A DNA stretch of 64,000 bases from Amylostereum areolatum (lineage: Eukaryota > Basidiomycota > Agaricomycetes > Russulales > Stereaceae), in assembly GCA_012932865.1 (NCBI GenBank), contig SAXG01000002.1, positions 1,364,001 through 1,428,000 of the forward strand, read 5' to 3'. Under the pieces are notes generated by a model. The model worked only from the letters and a program-made list of their open reading frames with translations. It was not told the origin of the DNA and did no database searches. The position numbers and the translations under genes were made by a program. This document shows positions 32,794-45,486 of this stretch, one piece after another (positions within the stretch are counted from its first letter, which is position 1; every line of letters starts with the position of its first letter).

Positions 32794-35014
32794 ATGATTT
32801 TCAAGTCGCCTTATGCCCCCCTTCCCGACCTCCCAAACGTCAATTATTATGACGCTATCTTTGGACGACCCGAAGTCGCGCAATGGCCAGACTATACCGT
32901 ATACATCGACGGCATTACTGGAGAGAAGTGGGGGTTCAAGAAGTACAGGCAGCGTATAGACGACGCCGCCGCTGCGTTGGCCGGACCCCTTGGGATTAAG
33001 AAGGAAAATGGAGAAGTCGTTGGCGTGCTGAGCGAGAATTGCATGGTGAGTGATTTGCGATTCGTTCGTTTCTCTAGGTTCATATCTGAGGTTGCTTTCA
33101 CCCTCTTCAGGATTACCCAACGATTGTCATGTCTCTTCTGAAAATAGCGGTGCCAGTGGTTTTGTTCCCCGCATTTTCAACGTCTTCGGAGACCACGGCT
33201 CTCATTAAGCTTTCCGAAATCACTCGACTATTCGTCAGTCCAAGGCTGCTGCCCATAGCTTTGTCGGCGGCCAAGGAGGTCGGACTACCGGAGAACAAGA
33301 TATACATTCTCCATGGGCGCGCGGGACGCAGGGTCACCTTTTCATCTTTGGTCGACCGTGCAAAATCCAACAATCTCAAGGTCGATTCGCATCCTGTCCA
33401 AACGGACACGCTCGCATATCTCGTCTTCTCAAGCGGGACAAGCGGTCTCCCGAAAGGTGTGTGTATCCCATACCATACCTAATTGCTATCATTGACTAGT
33501 TTGTGCAGGTGTCATGCTATCGCATCGCAACCTTTGCTATTCGGCTTTACAGCCCGCGATGATGCTTATGGAGATCGAGAATGTTGCCCCAGTGCGTGCG
33601 ACGCGCACATTGTTCTTACCATGTTTGACTGTTTCTCGATAGCAACCGCCGCCGAAGACGCCAGAAGGAATTCCTGTTACTATCGCCTTCTCCCCCATGT
33701 ATCATGCCATGGGCCTCCACCTCTTCATTACCCGCCTTCCTCTCTCGCCAGCCACGTGCATTGTTCTCCCCAAATGGGAAGTGAACAAGGTCCTGGACAT
33801 TATCCCCAAGTAAGTGTATCTGTGTTTTTGCCATTTCCTGTCCCACAAGGTTCCTTTGCGCAGATATAAAGTATCGACCGTACAATTCGTTCCAGCACAA
33901 GTTCTTCAACTGCTCAACTCCCCGAGGTTTGCAAAGGCAGATCTCAGCAGCATCGAGGGCGCCGGTGCGGGCGCAGCATACCTCCCTGTTGAGTTTCGAG
34001 ATCGCCTAGTCCAGCGCTTGAAGCTTCCTTGGTTCTTGGAAGGTGTGTTCCGCTTTCTATTCATAGCTCGCACAGTTTTTAACTTCAATACTGCAAAGGT
34101 TATGGAATGTCCGAATGCGCACGTTGTTTTCACATATCTATCGCATGCAGCCGCTGACTTGTATTGCCTTCTAGACTGTATCCGCGATTGCCGCCACATT
34201 TCCTGGGAGCTTTGGGGGGAAACTCGAATACGTCTCCGGAATGACGGGTGTGCTCCTGGCTGGTATGGAGGCGCGGATCGTACGCGAAGATGGGACCGAC
34301 GCAGACTTTGGCGAACCCGGGGAGCTTCACTTGCGCGGCGGGAACGTCGGGCTGGGATACTGGAAGAATGAGAAGGCGACAAGAGAGACCTTCCTGCCTG
34401 GCGGCTGGTTATGCACCGGAGATCGATTCAAGGCGGACGAGGCAGGCAGATTCTTGTGCGTTGTCTTCCTCATATCATCCCGTATTCACACTCTCATCCA
34501 TGGTAACTTTTAGCTATGTGGATCGGACGAAGGTACACACCTCTCTGCTACCTGTCTCAAAATCTCTGACGCTCCAGCGCGACATGTCTTAGGATACCTT
34601 GAAGATCTCCGGCGTCCAAGTGTCTCCAAGTGAAATCGAGTCGACCTTGGTCGAACATCCGGGAGGACTCATCACCGATGCCGCGGTCGCCGGCGTCGCC
34701 GGTACGCGTATGTCAGATGAGAAAGTCCCGAAGGCGTGGATTGTTCTCTCTGCCAAGGGGAGGAAGATGGGAAAGAAGGCTGTCGTGAAGGAGCTCGACG
34801 CTTGGGTGAAGGAGAAGCTGAGCAGTCCGAAATGGATAAGGGGAGGGTACGAGATCCTTAGGGAGGTGCGCTTTGGTTTCCGTCGAAACAACCAAAGTCC
34901 GTTTACTCATGATACTGCGCGCAGATCCCCAAGTCTCCGACGGGCAAGGTGCTCCGTCGGGTCTTGCAGGAGAGTGGCAGGGAGCGCTCCATTGGTGTTC
35001 AGACGAAACTTTAA
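32794..35014 (+). CDS. AMP-forming acyl-CoA ligase (4CL-like) 2
   Basis: A complete gene of nine or so exons starting MIFKSPYAPLPDLPNVNYYD; exon 1 is 32794-33045. Motifs in order: LSENCM|DYPTIVMSLLKIAVP, the AMP-binding P-loop LVFSSGTSGLPK|GVMLSHRNL, FSPMYHAMGLHLF, YKVSTVQFVPAQVLQLL, GYGMSEC, GEPGELHLRGGNVGLGYW, GWLCTGDRF, DTLKISGVQVSPSEIESTL, and the C-terminal catalytic lysine region IPKSPTGKVLRR, ending GVQTKL at 35,014. These are the adenylate-forming superfamily core motifs; the C-terminus is not a clear SKL peroxisomal signal. The intron after GYGMSEC (34,119-34,174) begins GCACGT, apparently a GC-AG intron. Fungal relatives activate aryl or medium-chain acids; the substrate here is unknown. 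The frame is intact. Confidence 0.88.
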
Positions 35015-37053
35015 AGATAAGGATGGGCTAGCCTCTGGTGCTTGGTACTGAGAGGCTAGCCGATAATTATATTACGAACTTCTACCCTACAATATGCATG
35101 CAACTAGGAGTACCCTATGTAACCTATGTACCAGGCCGGATATCCTGAATCGTCAGCCGGTAATCTGAGTCGCGGAAATTAGGATTACATAACCGTATCG
35201 CAGGACTTTTCTCCGTCCGACCCTGTATCCCCGCATTCCCCATATTCCTGGAACGCTCGACGCAAATACTGTGCTCAACGTGTGGACATAAGTATGTGAA
35301 TTCAGGGCACTCAAGGATCACCAGAAAATCAAGGAGATTACCTTGGTTCTGACAAACCAAGTAATGATCGCGTTCTCAGCTTTTCTGGTCACATCGTCCC
35401 GGAGCCTCGGTCGCGTGGTCAAGAAGTTGACAAGAACGTTGGGAAGGCCCCCAAGCCAAGGATTCCGACACGGAGAGTGGGCTTAACCCTGTTCGAATAC
35501 TCGCATGCATCTAGTCTCCGTGGCTGACCTAACCAGAAGATAGTCGTTCTGGTTGTACGGCATGCATCCAGTTTCTGTCGTCGGCGTCGAGTGGCCATTA
35601 CGACTCCATGCTGTTTTGCTACAGCTATCATCGCTGGCAGTGACTTTCAAGATTGGTATGGGCGTCCTCTAGCTGGCCAGTTTCGTACCTTCTTTTCAAC
35701 AATCATCTATCTCGCTCACGTAAACCCTCTCAGGCGAACATCACGGACTCACGGAAGCCTGTTCGTAGCTGCAGCACGTAGAAGATCAGCTGAACCGTGC
35801 AAGTGAACTAGTCTGCTTTTCTCCGCGGACGCGCTTGTCGAGTGATAGGGGGAAGCTCGCTGATTGGCTGAGAGGACTTATCGAGACAGGTTACCACAGA
35901 GAAATATTGTTTAGACATACTGATCTGGATTGACGACGAGACGCAAACCAAACGAGTTAAATGGCAGTCGAGACCATCGACGGCTACTGGTACATTTACC
36001 TCTTTATTGTTCATTCAACATGTTCCCGCCTTAGCTTATGAAGTCAAAACATGAGACCGCGCTTTCCACGCGCGATAAACAAAAGTCGCAGTGTTCTTCG
36101 AGTCCTGGGAGCTTTCTTGGAGCTACCCTGGCTCATGATAAAACGGTAGCACGAGGCGACGCAAGGTGCGTATGCATATCCTACACAGCATCCTTTCGAG
36201 TAAAAAAGGCCAATCGAGTTGTGGATGCCTCGCTACTCGTGGTTGACTCGAAGGCCCACCGACGCTACAGGTGTCAGCAGGCCTTCGAGATCCCTATACT
36301 TTCTCCACTGGATCCGCAGCGGATACACTGGCACTTCGTACCATGTCCCAAGGTCTCAACCCTCATCCACAACTTACAAAATACATGAAGCCTTTGGAAG
36401 AAGAATGATGGAGGAGCTGCCGAGGCCCGAGTCGGGAATACCATAGGTACATTTTCATCTTGTTGACTTGAGAGATTCAGCCTCTCGAGTCCGAGAATAT
36501 GCCGACATACTTACATCGGAAGGCGTGGTGTACTACTGGACCCTACTCAGTAACTCAACTTGAGCTTGATCATGGTTCACTGGTTTATATTAGTGCTCCA
36601 TTTTTATTTAAACTTCAAGCCTTGTGCTCCTCCCACATATGAGTTCTTTTCCATAATGAATCAGATTGGACTTGGAAGAAACCAACGTATTGTGCTCGGA
36701 GGGTGTTCAGCTCGACGCTTGTTGGACATTAGACAGATTCTGCTTTCCAGTGCACGTGACATGCCGAAGCTCGGCAATCACAATTCCCTCGCGCACTCGG
36801 TAACACCCACCGTAATGAAAGCAGACGCCAGATAAGAGGATCCTGAGCCTGAGAAGTGTTGACGAAATATCTCGTCTGCCTTGGGGAGACTAAAGTGAAC
36901 GACCCAACTGCGAGAAGAGTCGCATGGATCATTCCACCATAAGAAGCCACCGGTTAATCGCCTATAACTCCCGTCCCAAGCCTTCTCCCACAAAGCCCCC
37001 AAGGACCAACACGACTCCAGAGCACAAGCCTCTCCTCGCTCTCTGTCGTCGCC
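35015..37053. other. Two-kilobase intergenic region between ligases 2 and 3
   Basis: Only short ORFs without recognisable motifs on either strand. I see no repeat, tRNA or relic of the flanking ligase genes. Confidence 0.5.
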
Positions 37054-39278
37054 ATGATCTTCCAGTCCCCCTATGGCCCTGTCCCCGACATACCCACGGT
37101 CAACTACTACACGTGGCTTCTTGAACGCCCCGACGTCGCACAATGGCCTGACTACGTCGCTTACGTGGATGGGCCCACAGGCCGAGCACGGCGATTGAGA
37201 GAGTTTCTAGCGCGAGTAGAGAGTCTGGCCGCGGCACTCGCCGCGCCCGCGTCGAAGGGGGGATTGGACCTTCGAGGTGATGCAGGAGAGATGGTTGGCA
37301 TTCTCAGTGAGAACAACATAGTACGTTTCTGGCCGGTTCTGAAGCATTCACGCCAAGTGACGTCTCTCAATATGACAGGAATGGCCTACTTTGGCTTTTG
37401 CGCTGTTGAAGATTGCCGTGCCCATTGCTCTGTTCCCCGCGTCTTCGACCGACGGTGAAGTCACGGCACTCGCGAAGTTGTCCAAAATGACTCACCTTTT
37501 CGTGAGCCCTAAGCTGCTTCCCCAGGCGCTAGTGGTCGCCACGGCCATCCAGCTGCCCTATGATAGGATTTACATTATCCAAGGTCACGTTCCGGGGAGG
37601 AGAAGTTTGGACGACTTTGTAGCTCAGGCCAGAACCGATGATTTGAAGATTGCCACCCGCCCTGTACGGGTAAATACCATTGCGTATCTCATGTTTTCGA
37701 GCGGGACTAGTGGTTTGCCTAAGGGTACGTGCCGTAGCTGCCCCACGTGTTTATGTTATCTGACTAGCATTCCGCAGGTATAATCTCCTCGCACCAAAAC
37801 TTATGTTACCAATCCGTCCAGCCAGTGGTCATGATTAAAGAAATCGAAAAGGTCTACACGGTACGACGACGATCTGGGTTCGCGTCGCATTTTCCTGATG
37901 CTCCGTTCTCTCACAGCCTCCGCCGCTTAACACCCCTGAAGGCATCCCCGTGGGCATTGGCTATGCTCCCCTGTACCACGTCATGGGCTTCCACTTGAAC
38001 ATCATTCGGCATTTTCTTCAGCCGCAGACTGTTGTCATGATTCCCAAGTGGGACACTGAGCTCATGTTCACACTTATTGCCAAGTAGGACTCTCTACTTT
38101 GAACACCTTTTCGTTCACTACTTACCCGTCCACACAGATATAAAGTTTCATTCCTAAGCCTGGTGCCGGCGCATGTTCACATGCTCACCCATTCGCCTTC
38201 ATTTAAAGACGCCGACCTCAGTGGATTGGTGCAAATCGGCGGTGGGGCCGCCTACCTTCCAGATGATTTACGCCAGAAGTTCGTTTCCCGTATACGCAAC
38301 GCGAAGTGGTGGATAGAAAGTGGGTTCTTTGCTTAGATCATGGCATTATCGCTCATCGATTTCTGTGCAGCTTTCGGAATGTCGGAAACGGTAGGATGCT
38401 ATCCTTGGCCTTTGCTGCTTCGTTGACTTATTCGTGGATTAGACTGGCGCTTCTCTCATGGCCGCATGTCCAGGAACATTCGGGGATCGCTACAAACAAG
38501 TTGCAGGTTCGCTTGGAATCCTTGTCCCAGGCTTTGAAGGCAGGATCGTCCGAGAAGACGGTACGGACGCTGACATTGGTGAACCGGGCGAGCTGTGGCT
38601 TCGCGGGAAGGCCAACGCCTTGGGCTATTACAACAACGACAAAGCAACAAGAGAAACATTCTTGCCTGATGGCTGGATGAGGACAGGCGATCGATTCTCG
38701 GTCGATGAGGTTGGCAGGTTCTAGTGGGTATCATCCACACACTCTCCCCGAAGGTGGACTAATGAAGAGTGTGTCCCCGATAGCTACATAGAGCGCGTCA
38801 AAGTGAGCCTCCTGTTCGGTCTAGCCCTCGCAGTTCTGATGCAGCTGTTCGTCTAGGATACCCTGAAGATCTCTGGGGTTCAAGTCTCCCCAAGCGAAAT
38901 TGAAGATGCTCTTCTCGAACACGCGGGGGGGCTCATCGTCGATGTCGCCGTCGCGGGGGTGCCGGGAACTCGCATGGTTGACGAGAAGGTTCCGCGTGCA
39001 TGGGTAGTTCTCAGTGACCTGGGACGGCAGAAGGGCGAGAAAGCAGTGATAGAGATATTGGAGGTGTGGATCAAGGAGCGATTAAGCAAGCAGAAGTGGC
39101 TTCGTGGCGGGATTCAGGTGATCGACGAGGTGAGAGTAATCTGTTACCCCATCCGGGTGTGTTCTGAGTTCTTGGCTAGATTCCGAAGTCACCAACGGGC
39201 AAGGTCCTACGCCGCAAATTGATAGAACAGACTGCATCTCCGGGTGGGGGCGAAGGGGCCTTGCGAGCGAAGCTATAA
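37054..39278 (+). CDS. AMP-forming acyl-CoA ligase (4CL-like) 3
   Basis: A paralogue of the gene at 32.8 kb in the same orientation, starting MIFQSPYGPVPDIPTVNYYT; exon 1 is 37054-37320. It shows LSENNI|EWPTLAFALLKIAVP, the P-loop LMFSSGTSGLPK|GIISSHQNL, IGYAPLYHVMGFHL, YKVSFLSLVPAHVHML, AFGMSET|TGASLMA, GEPGELWLRGKANALGYY, GWMRTGDRFSVDEVGRF, then a tiny exon YIERVK, DTLKISGVQVSPSEIEDAL and IPKSPTGKVLRR, ending LRAKL with TAA at 39,276-39,278. Exon structure parallels the 32.8-kb gene closely, supporting local duplication followed by clear protein divergence. All core catalytic motifs are present and the frame is open. Substrate unknown. Confidence 0.88.
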
Positions 39279-39505
39279 AGCAGACTATATTCTGGGATAG
39301 CTGTGTAGGGTATCGTGTAAGTAAGTTAAATTCTTCATGTTTCTTGTCAGTACATTGGGCACTCCAAGATGCCGTCCAAGTACTGGCAACCCTGCAGACC
39401 CACATCGCGCGAAAAAAGGCGAAGTGGGTCAGAGATACGAAAGATCTCCCGGTCGAGTACACGATGTAGAGTTAAATTTTTGCCTCCCTCCTTCATACCG
39501 TTACC

Positions 39506-39690
39506 ATGGCTGAGGGCAACTTCGAGCACAAGGTCCCATACGGTGAGTTTTCCCTTGGTATGATCGAGCCGCTGCTGATCTCATTGCATTCCTTCTAGTT
39601 TGTCTCGGAAACTCAGGATTGAAAAAATCAAAGATCATCTTGGGATGCATGGCCTACAGGAGTCCGGACTGGCAGGAATGGGTCCCAAAA
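39506..39690 (+). pseudogene. Aldo/keto reductase 5' relic
   Basis: Reads MAEGNFEHKVPY, a canonical GT-AG intron, then VCLGNSGLKKSKIILGCMAY and RSPDWQEWV, closely matching the first 45 residues of the reductase genes at 40.2 and 62.1 kb. Homology stops at about 39,684, exactly where the segmental duplication begins. Part of the promoter (GAAGTGGGTCAG-like sequence near 39,420) is also retained. It is a truncated extra copy with no catalytic domain. Confidence 0.7.
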
Positions 39691-40189
39691 CATCACTTCG
39701 TTCGACCCACACCGCCCGCACACTGCTCCCAGTCAGTGGCTATTAGCACTCGTGATCCGGCTACTTTTAGCTGGAGATCCACATGAACGAAGCCTCTTCG
39801 GCACCTGACATACAGGTGGATATTATTGGCCCTTTTTTCTGTAACTGTGACTCAGCGCCGTGCCCAATGCCACTGCTAATAGAATTTTCGAGGAGCTTGT
39901 ACAGTGTGTGCTGTTTGGTCAATGGTCAATTCACCTCAGATTCAGCACTATATTCTTCAAGTTACGTCTTGCAGAGCATCGGGCGGTGTGCAGGGCTTTC
40001 CACAGAAGCTCAGAAATAAGTCGTTCGCATCGGTTATCTCTCTCACTTCACGATCGTTTTCTTCTTTCACACGAATCCTAGTCAGCTGAACAATGAACTG
40101 AAGATTCGGAAGGTGCATCGGGCGACTATACATGCGATGATGTCCTTGACCGTGCGAAAAGGTGAGGTGGGTCAGCGACTCGAGGTACT

Positions 40190-40198
40190 TATATAAAA
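40190..40198 (+). promoter_or_regulatory. TATA box of AKR gene 1
   Basis: TATATAAAA lies 54 bp before the ATG at 40,244, conserved in the duplicate at 62,072-62,080. Confidence 0.6.
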
Positions 40199-40243
40199 GC
40201 CTCTCTCGACGGAGAGTCGAAATCCCATCCTTCCATCAACGCC

Positions 40244-41975
40244 ATGGCCGAAACCACTTTCGAGCGCAAAATCCCATATGGCAGGTCCTCACACGATCCA
40301 GTCAAATTGACATTAATCGGTCGCACTGTCTACTCTAGTTCGCCTCGGAAACTCTGGGCTGAAGATTTCGAAGGTCATCTTGGGATGTATGTCCTACGGC
40401 AGTCCAGAATGGCAGAAATGGGTCTTGGGCGAGGAAGAAGGAATCGCGCAAATCAAATACGCGTGCGTGGATTTGCACGTAGTGTCTCCGAGTCATCTTC
40501 ATCCTAACTCGCTCCAACTGCAGGTATGAGCATGGTATTCAAACTTTCGACACGGCAAACGTAAGACGCACTGCTACCTTTAACTCAAACTGACCGCGGC
40601 TCTAATTGTGACCGAAGGTCTATTCAAACGGCGAGTCTGAAGTCATCCTTGGGAAGGCCATCAAGCAACTGAGGCTTCCCCGCGACGAGATTGTCGTAAT
40701 GACCAAGGTATGCAAGTACGACTTGATCGATAATGAAACCAAAGATTTTTAACGACCCATTCTACAGTTGTACGCAGTCGTCGGCAAGACCCCGTCGCAG
40801 ACATACAGAGATACGGCAGTCATCGGCAAGACCCCGTCGCGGACATACAGAGATACGACGGTCGCCGACAAGAATGGGTACATTAACCAGCACGGCTTGA
40901 GTAGGAAGCATATCTTCGAATCCGTCAAGCACAGCTTGGACCGACTCCAATTGGACTACATCGATTTGCTTCAATGTACATTTCTCCCCTTAGATGGGTT
41001 CCCACTGTCAGCGCTGATCAGTATACGTGTTTAGGCCATCGTTTCGATCCGGAGACTCCCATCGAAGAAACTGTGAGTGAATTACACACGCACCTACGAG
41101 AGAGTATCCAATATTCATTTCTCACCTTATATATCATAGATGCAAGCTCTCCACGACGTCGTCAAGGCAGGCTACGTACGCTACATCGGCATGAGCTCCT
41201 GTTGGGCTTGGCAATGTACGTCCGTTCTCCACATCGTTCATGTGAAGCGCTGTTTATTTGCTCACATAGTCAGCGCCATGCAAAGTGGGTCTAACCCAAC
41301 TCTCTATTCATCTGCACTTACATGATAGGGTTGTGCAGACTACGCACTTAACAACAAGCTCACACCTTTCATCTCGATGCAAAACCACTACAGTCTCATC
41401 TACCGCGAGGAAGAACGGGAGATGATGCCAACCTTGAAGGTTAGTGTCCCTTCCACGTTTCAACATTGATCATACCAACCCTCGCATCCCTTGCAGCATT
41501 TCGGCGTAGGCTCAATCCCATGGTCTCCCTTGGCTCGTGGGGCGCTGACCCATCCTTTGGGCGAGATCACGAAGCGTTCAGAAGTCGATATGTGCGTTGA
41601 CGCGCATACCCCACCCACTATTAACATGCTAATTTCAGCATTCGGTTAGCTTTCATGGCACTTACCTCGAGGTGCCCTCCAACCAGGATATCGTCCGCCG
41701 CGTCGAGGAAGTGGCCAAGAAACACGGCGTGAAAATGGCCCAGGTCGCGCTCGCTTGGTGCATGACCAAGGACGTTGTCAGCGCGCCCATCGTAGGCACG
41801 ACGTCAATCGAAAAGCTGAAGGAGTTGATTGGTATATATGCTCAGCTCGCCTCGTGGATCATATACCTTCTGACATGGGTGGATGTTAGATGCATTTGAC
41901 GTCAAATTGACCGACGAAGACATCAAGTACCTCGAAGAGCCTTACAAGCCCATGAACATCATTGGGCATGCCTAA
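40244..41975 (+). CDS. Aldo/keto reductase (aryl-alcohol dehydrogenase-like) 1
   Basis: NADPH-dependent aldo/keto reductase related to fungal aryl-alcohol dehydrogenases. Spliced reading: MAETTFERKIPY|VRLGNSGLKISKVILGCMSY, KYAYEHGIQTFDTAN|VYSNGESE, LPRDEIVVMTK, RLQLDYIDLLQ|CHRFDPETPIEE, YVRYIGMSSCWAWQ, MQNHYSLIYREEEREMMP, GVGSIPWSPLARGALTHP, KKHGVKMAQVALAWCM, VGTTSIEKLKELI|DAFDVKLTDEDIKYLEEPY, ending IIGHA. The AKR tetrad (Asp of FDTAN, Tyr of VYSNG, Lys of VVMTK, His of HRFD) is complete. Intron 1 (40,281-40,338) starts with GC rather than GT, as in the duplicate. A 14-residue segment (VVGKTPSQTYRDTA / VIGKTPSRTYRDTT) is tandemly duplicated in frame near residue 95-125; the 62-kb copy has it once. 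The intron before FHGTYLE uses the GGTTAG acceptor. Confidence 0.85.
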
Positions 41976-42347
41976 GCCAGCCCTTCGAGCAGGACTGGAT
42001 TATACTACGCTTGTCACGGCAAGGCGATGTTCATAGCAGCCTCAGGGAGTGGGAGTACGAAGACGTGTATTTTAGCCTGTATCATCAGTCCATCCTGGAC
42101 AAATCCATACACCCGACCTCGGAGTATTTTTGCACCTAGCACGGACAGTGTAGGAATAAACATACAACAGTCGGTAGGATAGATCTGAAGCCAGTGATAT
42201 TCGGCCGGATCCAGCTGGCGTTTTCGATAGCAAGGGCCTCTGTTGGGAATACATGGATGTGTTCACATATATAGATATTGGATCGCAGAGCACCCAGGAG
42301 GTGCGAGCATACTACATCCCTGTATTCCAAGTTCTGCATGGCCGACC

Positions 42348-44854
42348 TTATGCACCGCCCCCGCTCCTCTCCACAGGAATGCGCCTGTGCAGCGACTTGG
42401 CAAGGTCCGTCGCCGGAGGCGCGAACGACACCTCCTTCAACTCCGCGCAAATCTACGAGCATCACAATCAGTTGCGTCACAGAAAGAACATAAAGGAGAG
42501 AGATAAACGCACCTCGATTAACTCGTCGAATGCGACATGCTTCTGCTTGTTGAACCCGGTCTCCTCCAGAACATAATCCACGTCCTTCGTCCCGACGCCG
42601 CTGAACGAAGACTAGCGTGGCTAAGAGCGTTTTCACCTCCTTCAGATCGACTAACGAATGCTCCTCAACCGTCTTCGCTCGTCTTGTGAACGCTTCGCGC
42701 AGTTCTTCCACCTCACCAGGCTCAAATTGCGCGCGTCCGTACGCCGAGGGCTTCACGCCTTCAACATTCAAGAGGCTCGACTTGTTTCCAAGGATCTCTG
42801 ACCCGCTGCCGATCGTCCGGAGACCCATGGTCTGCAGGAACGAACCCGCGCTGGCGAGCTCCTTCTGCTTCTGCGCCTCGGTCCACTTTAATTCTTCGGC
42901 CATGATGTCGACAATACGCGGGAGCGCATCGAGCGTCGCCTGGGCGTTCAAGAAAGAGAGGCGTGTGCGCCGAGAGACCACGTCCGTCGCGGTGAGTGCG
43001 TATTCATGGCGAACGGCGTACCGGACCTCAGCCTCTATGACTAGAAACTGACTATTAGTCAAAGGAGAGGGGGGATGAGAGGGAGAAATGCTTACAAGGA
43101 TAGGCGGGATCGAGTCGGACACCGTAAAGTGGCCAGTTGAGACCGGTGGGCGTAGCGAGTGTGAGAACGGTCCAAGCGCGGTCGCCATAATTGTCCGAAA
43201 GATGCTTCGCGACCTCTGTGTCAAGACCGTACTAGAAGGTTACGCAGTGAGCACTTCTCCAGTAACAAAATAGAGAGATAGCCTACCCGTTGAATCAAGC
43301 TGACGAACATATTCCTGCTCCAACCATCGCTGCCCACGAGCCTGACCTGTTCCGTGACGCAACCCGACTTGGGTTTCAAACCGAAGACCTTGACCGCCTC
43401 GTCGACCGTCTCCTCCGCCATGGCACGGTACGTCGTCCACTTCCCACCGACGATGGTCAACAGTCCAGATTCCGAAACCGTGATGAGATGTGAGCGGACG
43501 AGACCCTGCGTGCCACTGGCGCTCGGGTTCTTCACCAAAGGACGGAGACCGCTCCATGCACTGAGGACGTCTCCACGGCGGACCTTGATGTCGGGAGAGA
43601 GGTAACGGCGGACTTCGTCAAGCACCCAGCGGATTTCCTCCTCTTGTGCGCGGGGTTCGGCCTCGACGGGCGCGGGCGTATCCGTCGTGCCGGCGATGGT
43701 ACCGCCTTCCCAGGGAAGGAAAAAGATAACGCGGCCGTCGGACGTCGCGGGGTCGAGCATGCCCATCTTGCGTGGGGAGTAATAGTTCGGGAGCGTAACG
43801 TGCACACCGGAGGATGCCTGGACGATGGGTTTGTGCTTGGGGTCGTCGAGCGAAAGCAGCGCGTCGGAGAAGGGGCCCGTCGCGTTGATAATGCCTTTGG
43901 CCTTGACTTGCCATTGCTCGCCCGTGAGATTGTCCTTGACGCGTGCACCGATAATTTTGCCGTTCGAGTCCTTGTTGAGGTCGGTGACCTCGACTTTGTT
44001 CGCCACCGTTGCACCGTGTTTAACGGCAGTCATGATGAGGGCCATGTTCATCCGGGAGTCATTGTGTTGTCCGTCGTAATAAACCAGGGAGCCGACAAGG
44101 CCATCGCTCTTGAGCATGGGGAAGGTTTCAAGAGTTTTGCCTCGGCTCATAAGGTAGGAAGTTTCCATGTTCTCTTTCCCGGCGAGTAAATCGTACATCT
44201 TGCAGCCTACCCAGTAGTACGGCACCTGCCAGTATCTAGGTGCGATCAGTGATGCTCAAGGTTGGAAGGGTAATGAAGCCGGATACACACTTGTAGATGG
44301 GCAGCATAATGGGGAGCATGTGAGAGAGATAGGGTGCAGTCTGTAGGAAGATACGGCGCTCGTGGAGGGCCTCCTTCACGAGCTTGTACTGTTCATAGTC
44401 CAGTTCCATAACGGCCTTCTGGAGGTAGCGAACACCGCCGTGGACGAGCTTTGTCGACTTCGACGATGTCCCTGCCCACTCGTCAGTCCACCACCTCCGT
44501 GCCAAATCTTGAAAACAGCTCACCTGCGCTAAAATCATCCCTCTCGACCAACGCAACCTTGAGCCCACGGGTAGCCGCATCGACGGCGACGCCTGCTCCC
44601 GTTGCGCCTCCGCCAATAATCAACAGGTCAAACTCGTCTTCCAAAGTTCCCGCGGAAGCCCTGAGCTTGTTGAGGTTCTCTTCGCGCGTCGGGGGCAGCC
44701 ACGGGGGTGGTGGCCTGCGCTGCTCCTTGGTGGACACAGGGTAGGCAGGACCGGAATTGAGCCAGAGATACCCTCCGCCTGCGACGGCGGCGGCGGCGGT
44801 CGAGTAGTAACCGAGGGCCTTGCGCGAGACAAGGACGCGCGCGCGTCCTAGCAT
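42348..44854 (-). CDS. GUT2: Mitochondrial FAD-dependent glycerol-3-phosphate dehydrogenase
   Basis: Oxidises glycerol 3-phosphate to dihydroxyacetone phosphate on the inner mitochondrial membrane and passes electrons to ubiquinone. The N-terminus ([19 protein letters not shown], then a hydrophobic [13 protein letters not shown]) fits a mitochondrial presequence with an anchor. [20 protein letters not shown] is the FAD-binding fold, followed by [72 protein letters not shown] and [13 protein letters not shown]. The C-terminal part ([44 protein letters not shown]) completes the family pattern, ending EKSGGGA. An apparent frame break near 42,600 is resolved by a 55-nt GTTAGT...TTCAG intron joining EEHS to GVGTKD. 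Length and motifs are normal. Confidence 0.92.
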
Positions 44855-45486
44855 CCTTGCGCTGGCAATGTGTTTGTGTCGGGGGTGGTGGTGGTCAAGA
44901 GGAAGAGGTGGGGCTGTGCGGTTTTATTTTGGTTTTATTTCACGGGTGCATCATCGCACAAGAACATTCGGGCCTACGGTCTCGCGCGCTCTTGCATCCG
45001 CACATCTCAGATCTTCTCCGGGCCGATCCTTTCAATATTGCAACTTGCAAGTTCATCTCACCGGTAAGCCGGCGCTACATTGAATGTTGAATGTTGAATG
45101 TTGAACTCTGCTAAGTAGCACAAGAAATTCATAGAGAAGAGCGAGAGGAGAGTACTCGTCGTAACCTCGGGCACGCTCGCAGGCACGCACTCTTCAGTCT
45201 CTTGCAACGAATGAGAGCATGAACGTGGAAGGCACATCATCTCACTACAGCTGCGATGACTGGGCTCGGGGTACGGTCCGTTTGGTCCCCAGCCCGGTTC
45301 GTGCGCGAGACAGGCCGTGATTCTCCACCGATGATTCTATGTAAAAGTTCTTCTACTTACGAAGAAAGAGAATGGGCGCTGGTATCTCAGGACAGGAGGA
45401 GATATATGAGCCGGCCATGATGTACAAGAGCTCTCGAGGTACGCGACATAAAGCTTAAAGCCCAGCGGACACCTGGCGGACACCAT
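44855..45486. other. Intergenic region upstream of GUT2
   Basis: Three to four copies of TTGAATG occur at about 45,080-45,100. Otherwise nothing supported. Confidence 0.4.

Larger units (their letters stand above)
39685..42148 (+). repeat. Segmental duplication, copy 1 (promoter plus AKR gene)
   Basis: About 2.4 kb starting CCAAAACATCACTTCGTTCG is repeated at 61,585 to the window end in the same orientation. It spans about 560 bp of upstream sequence, the whole reductase gene and about 170 bp downstream, with scattered point changes and small indels. The final exons are nearly identical, more so than the upstream part, which suggests gene conversion. Confidence 0.85.

Noticed and set aside
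42560..42680. Frameshift in GUT2 near the C-terminus
   Set aside because: A 55-nt intron with a good GTTAGT donor and TTCAG acceptor joins EEHS to [11 protein letters not shown] in frame, so the gene is intact.
43532..44189. Long overlapping ORFs opposite and alongside GUT2
   Set aside because: They are shadows of the strongly conserved, high-GC GUT2 exon; their translations are Arg/Ser/Gly-rich with no motifs.
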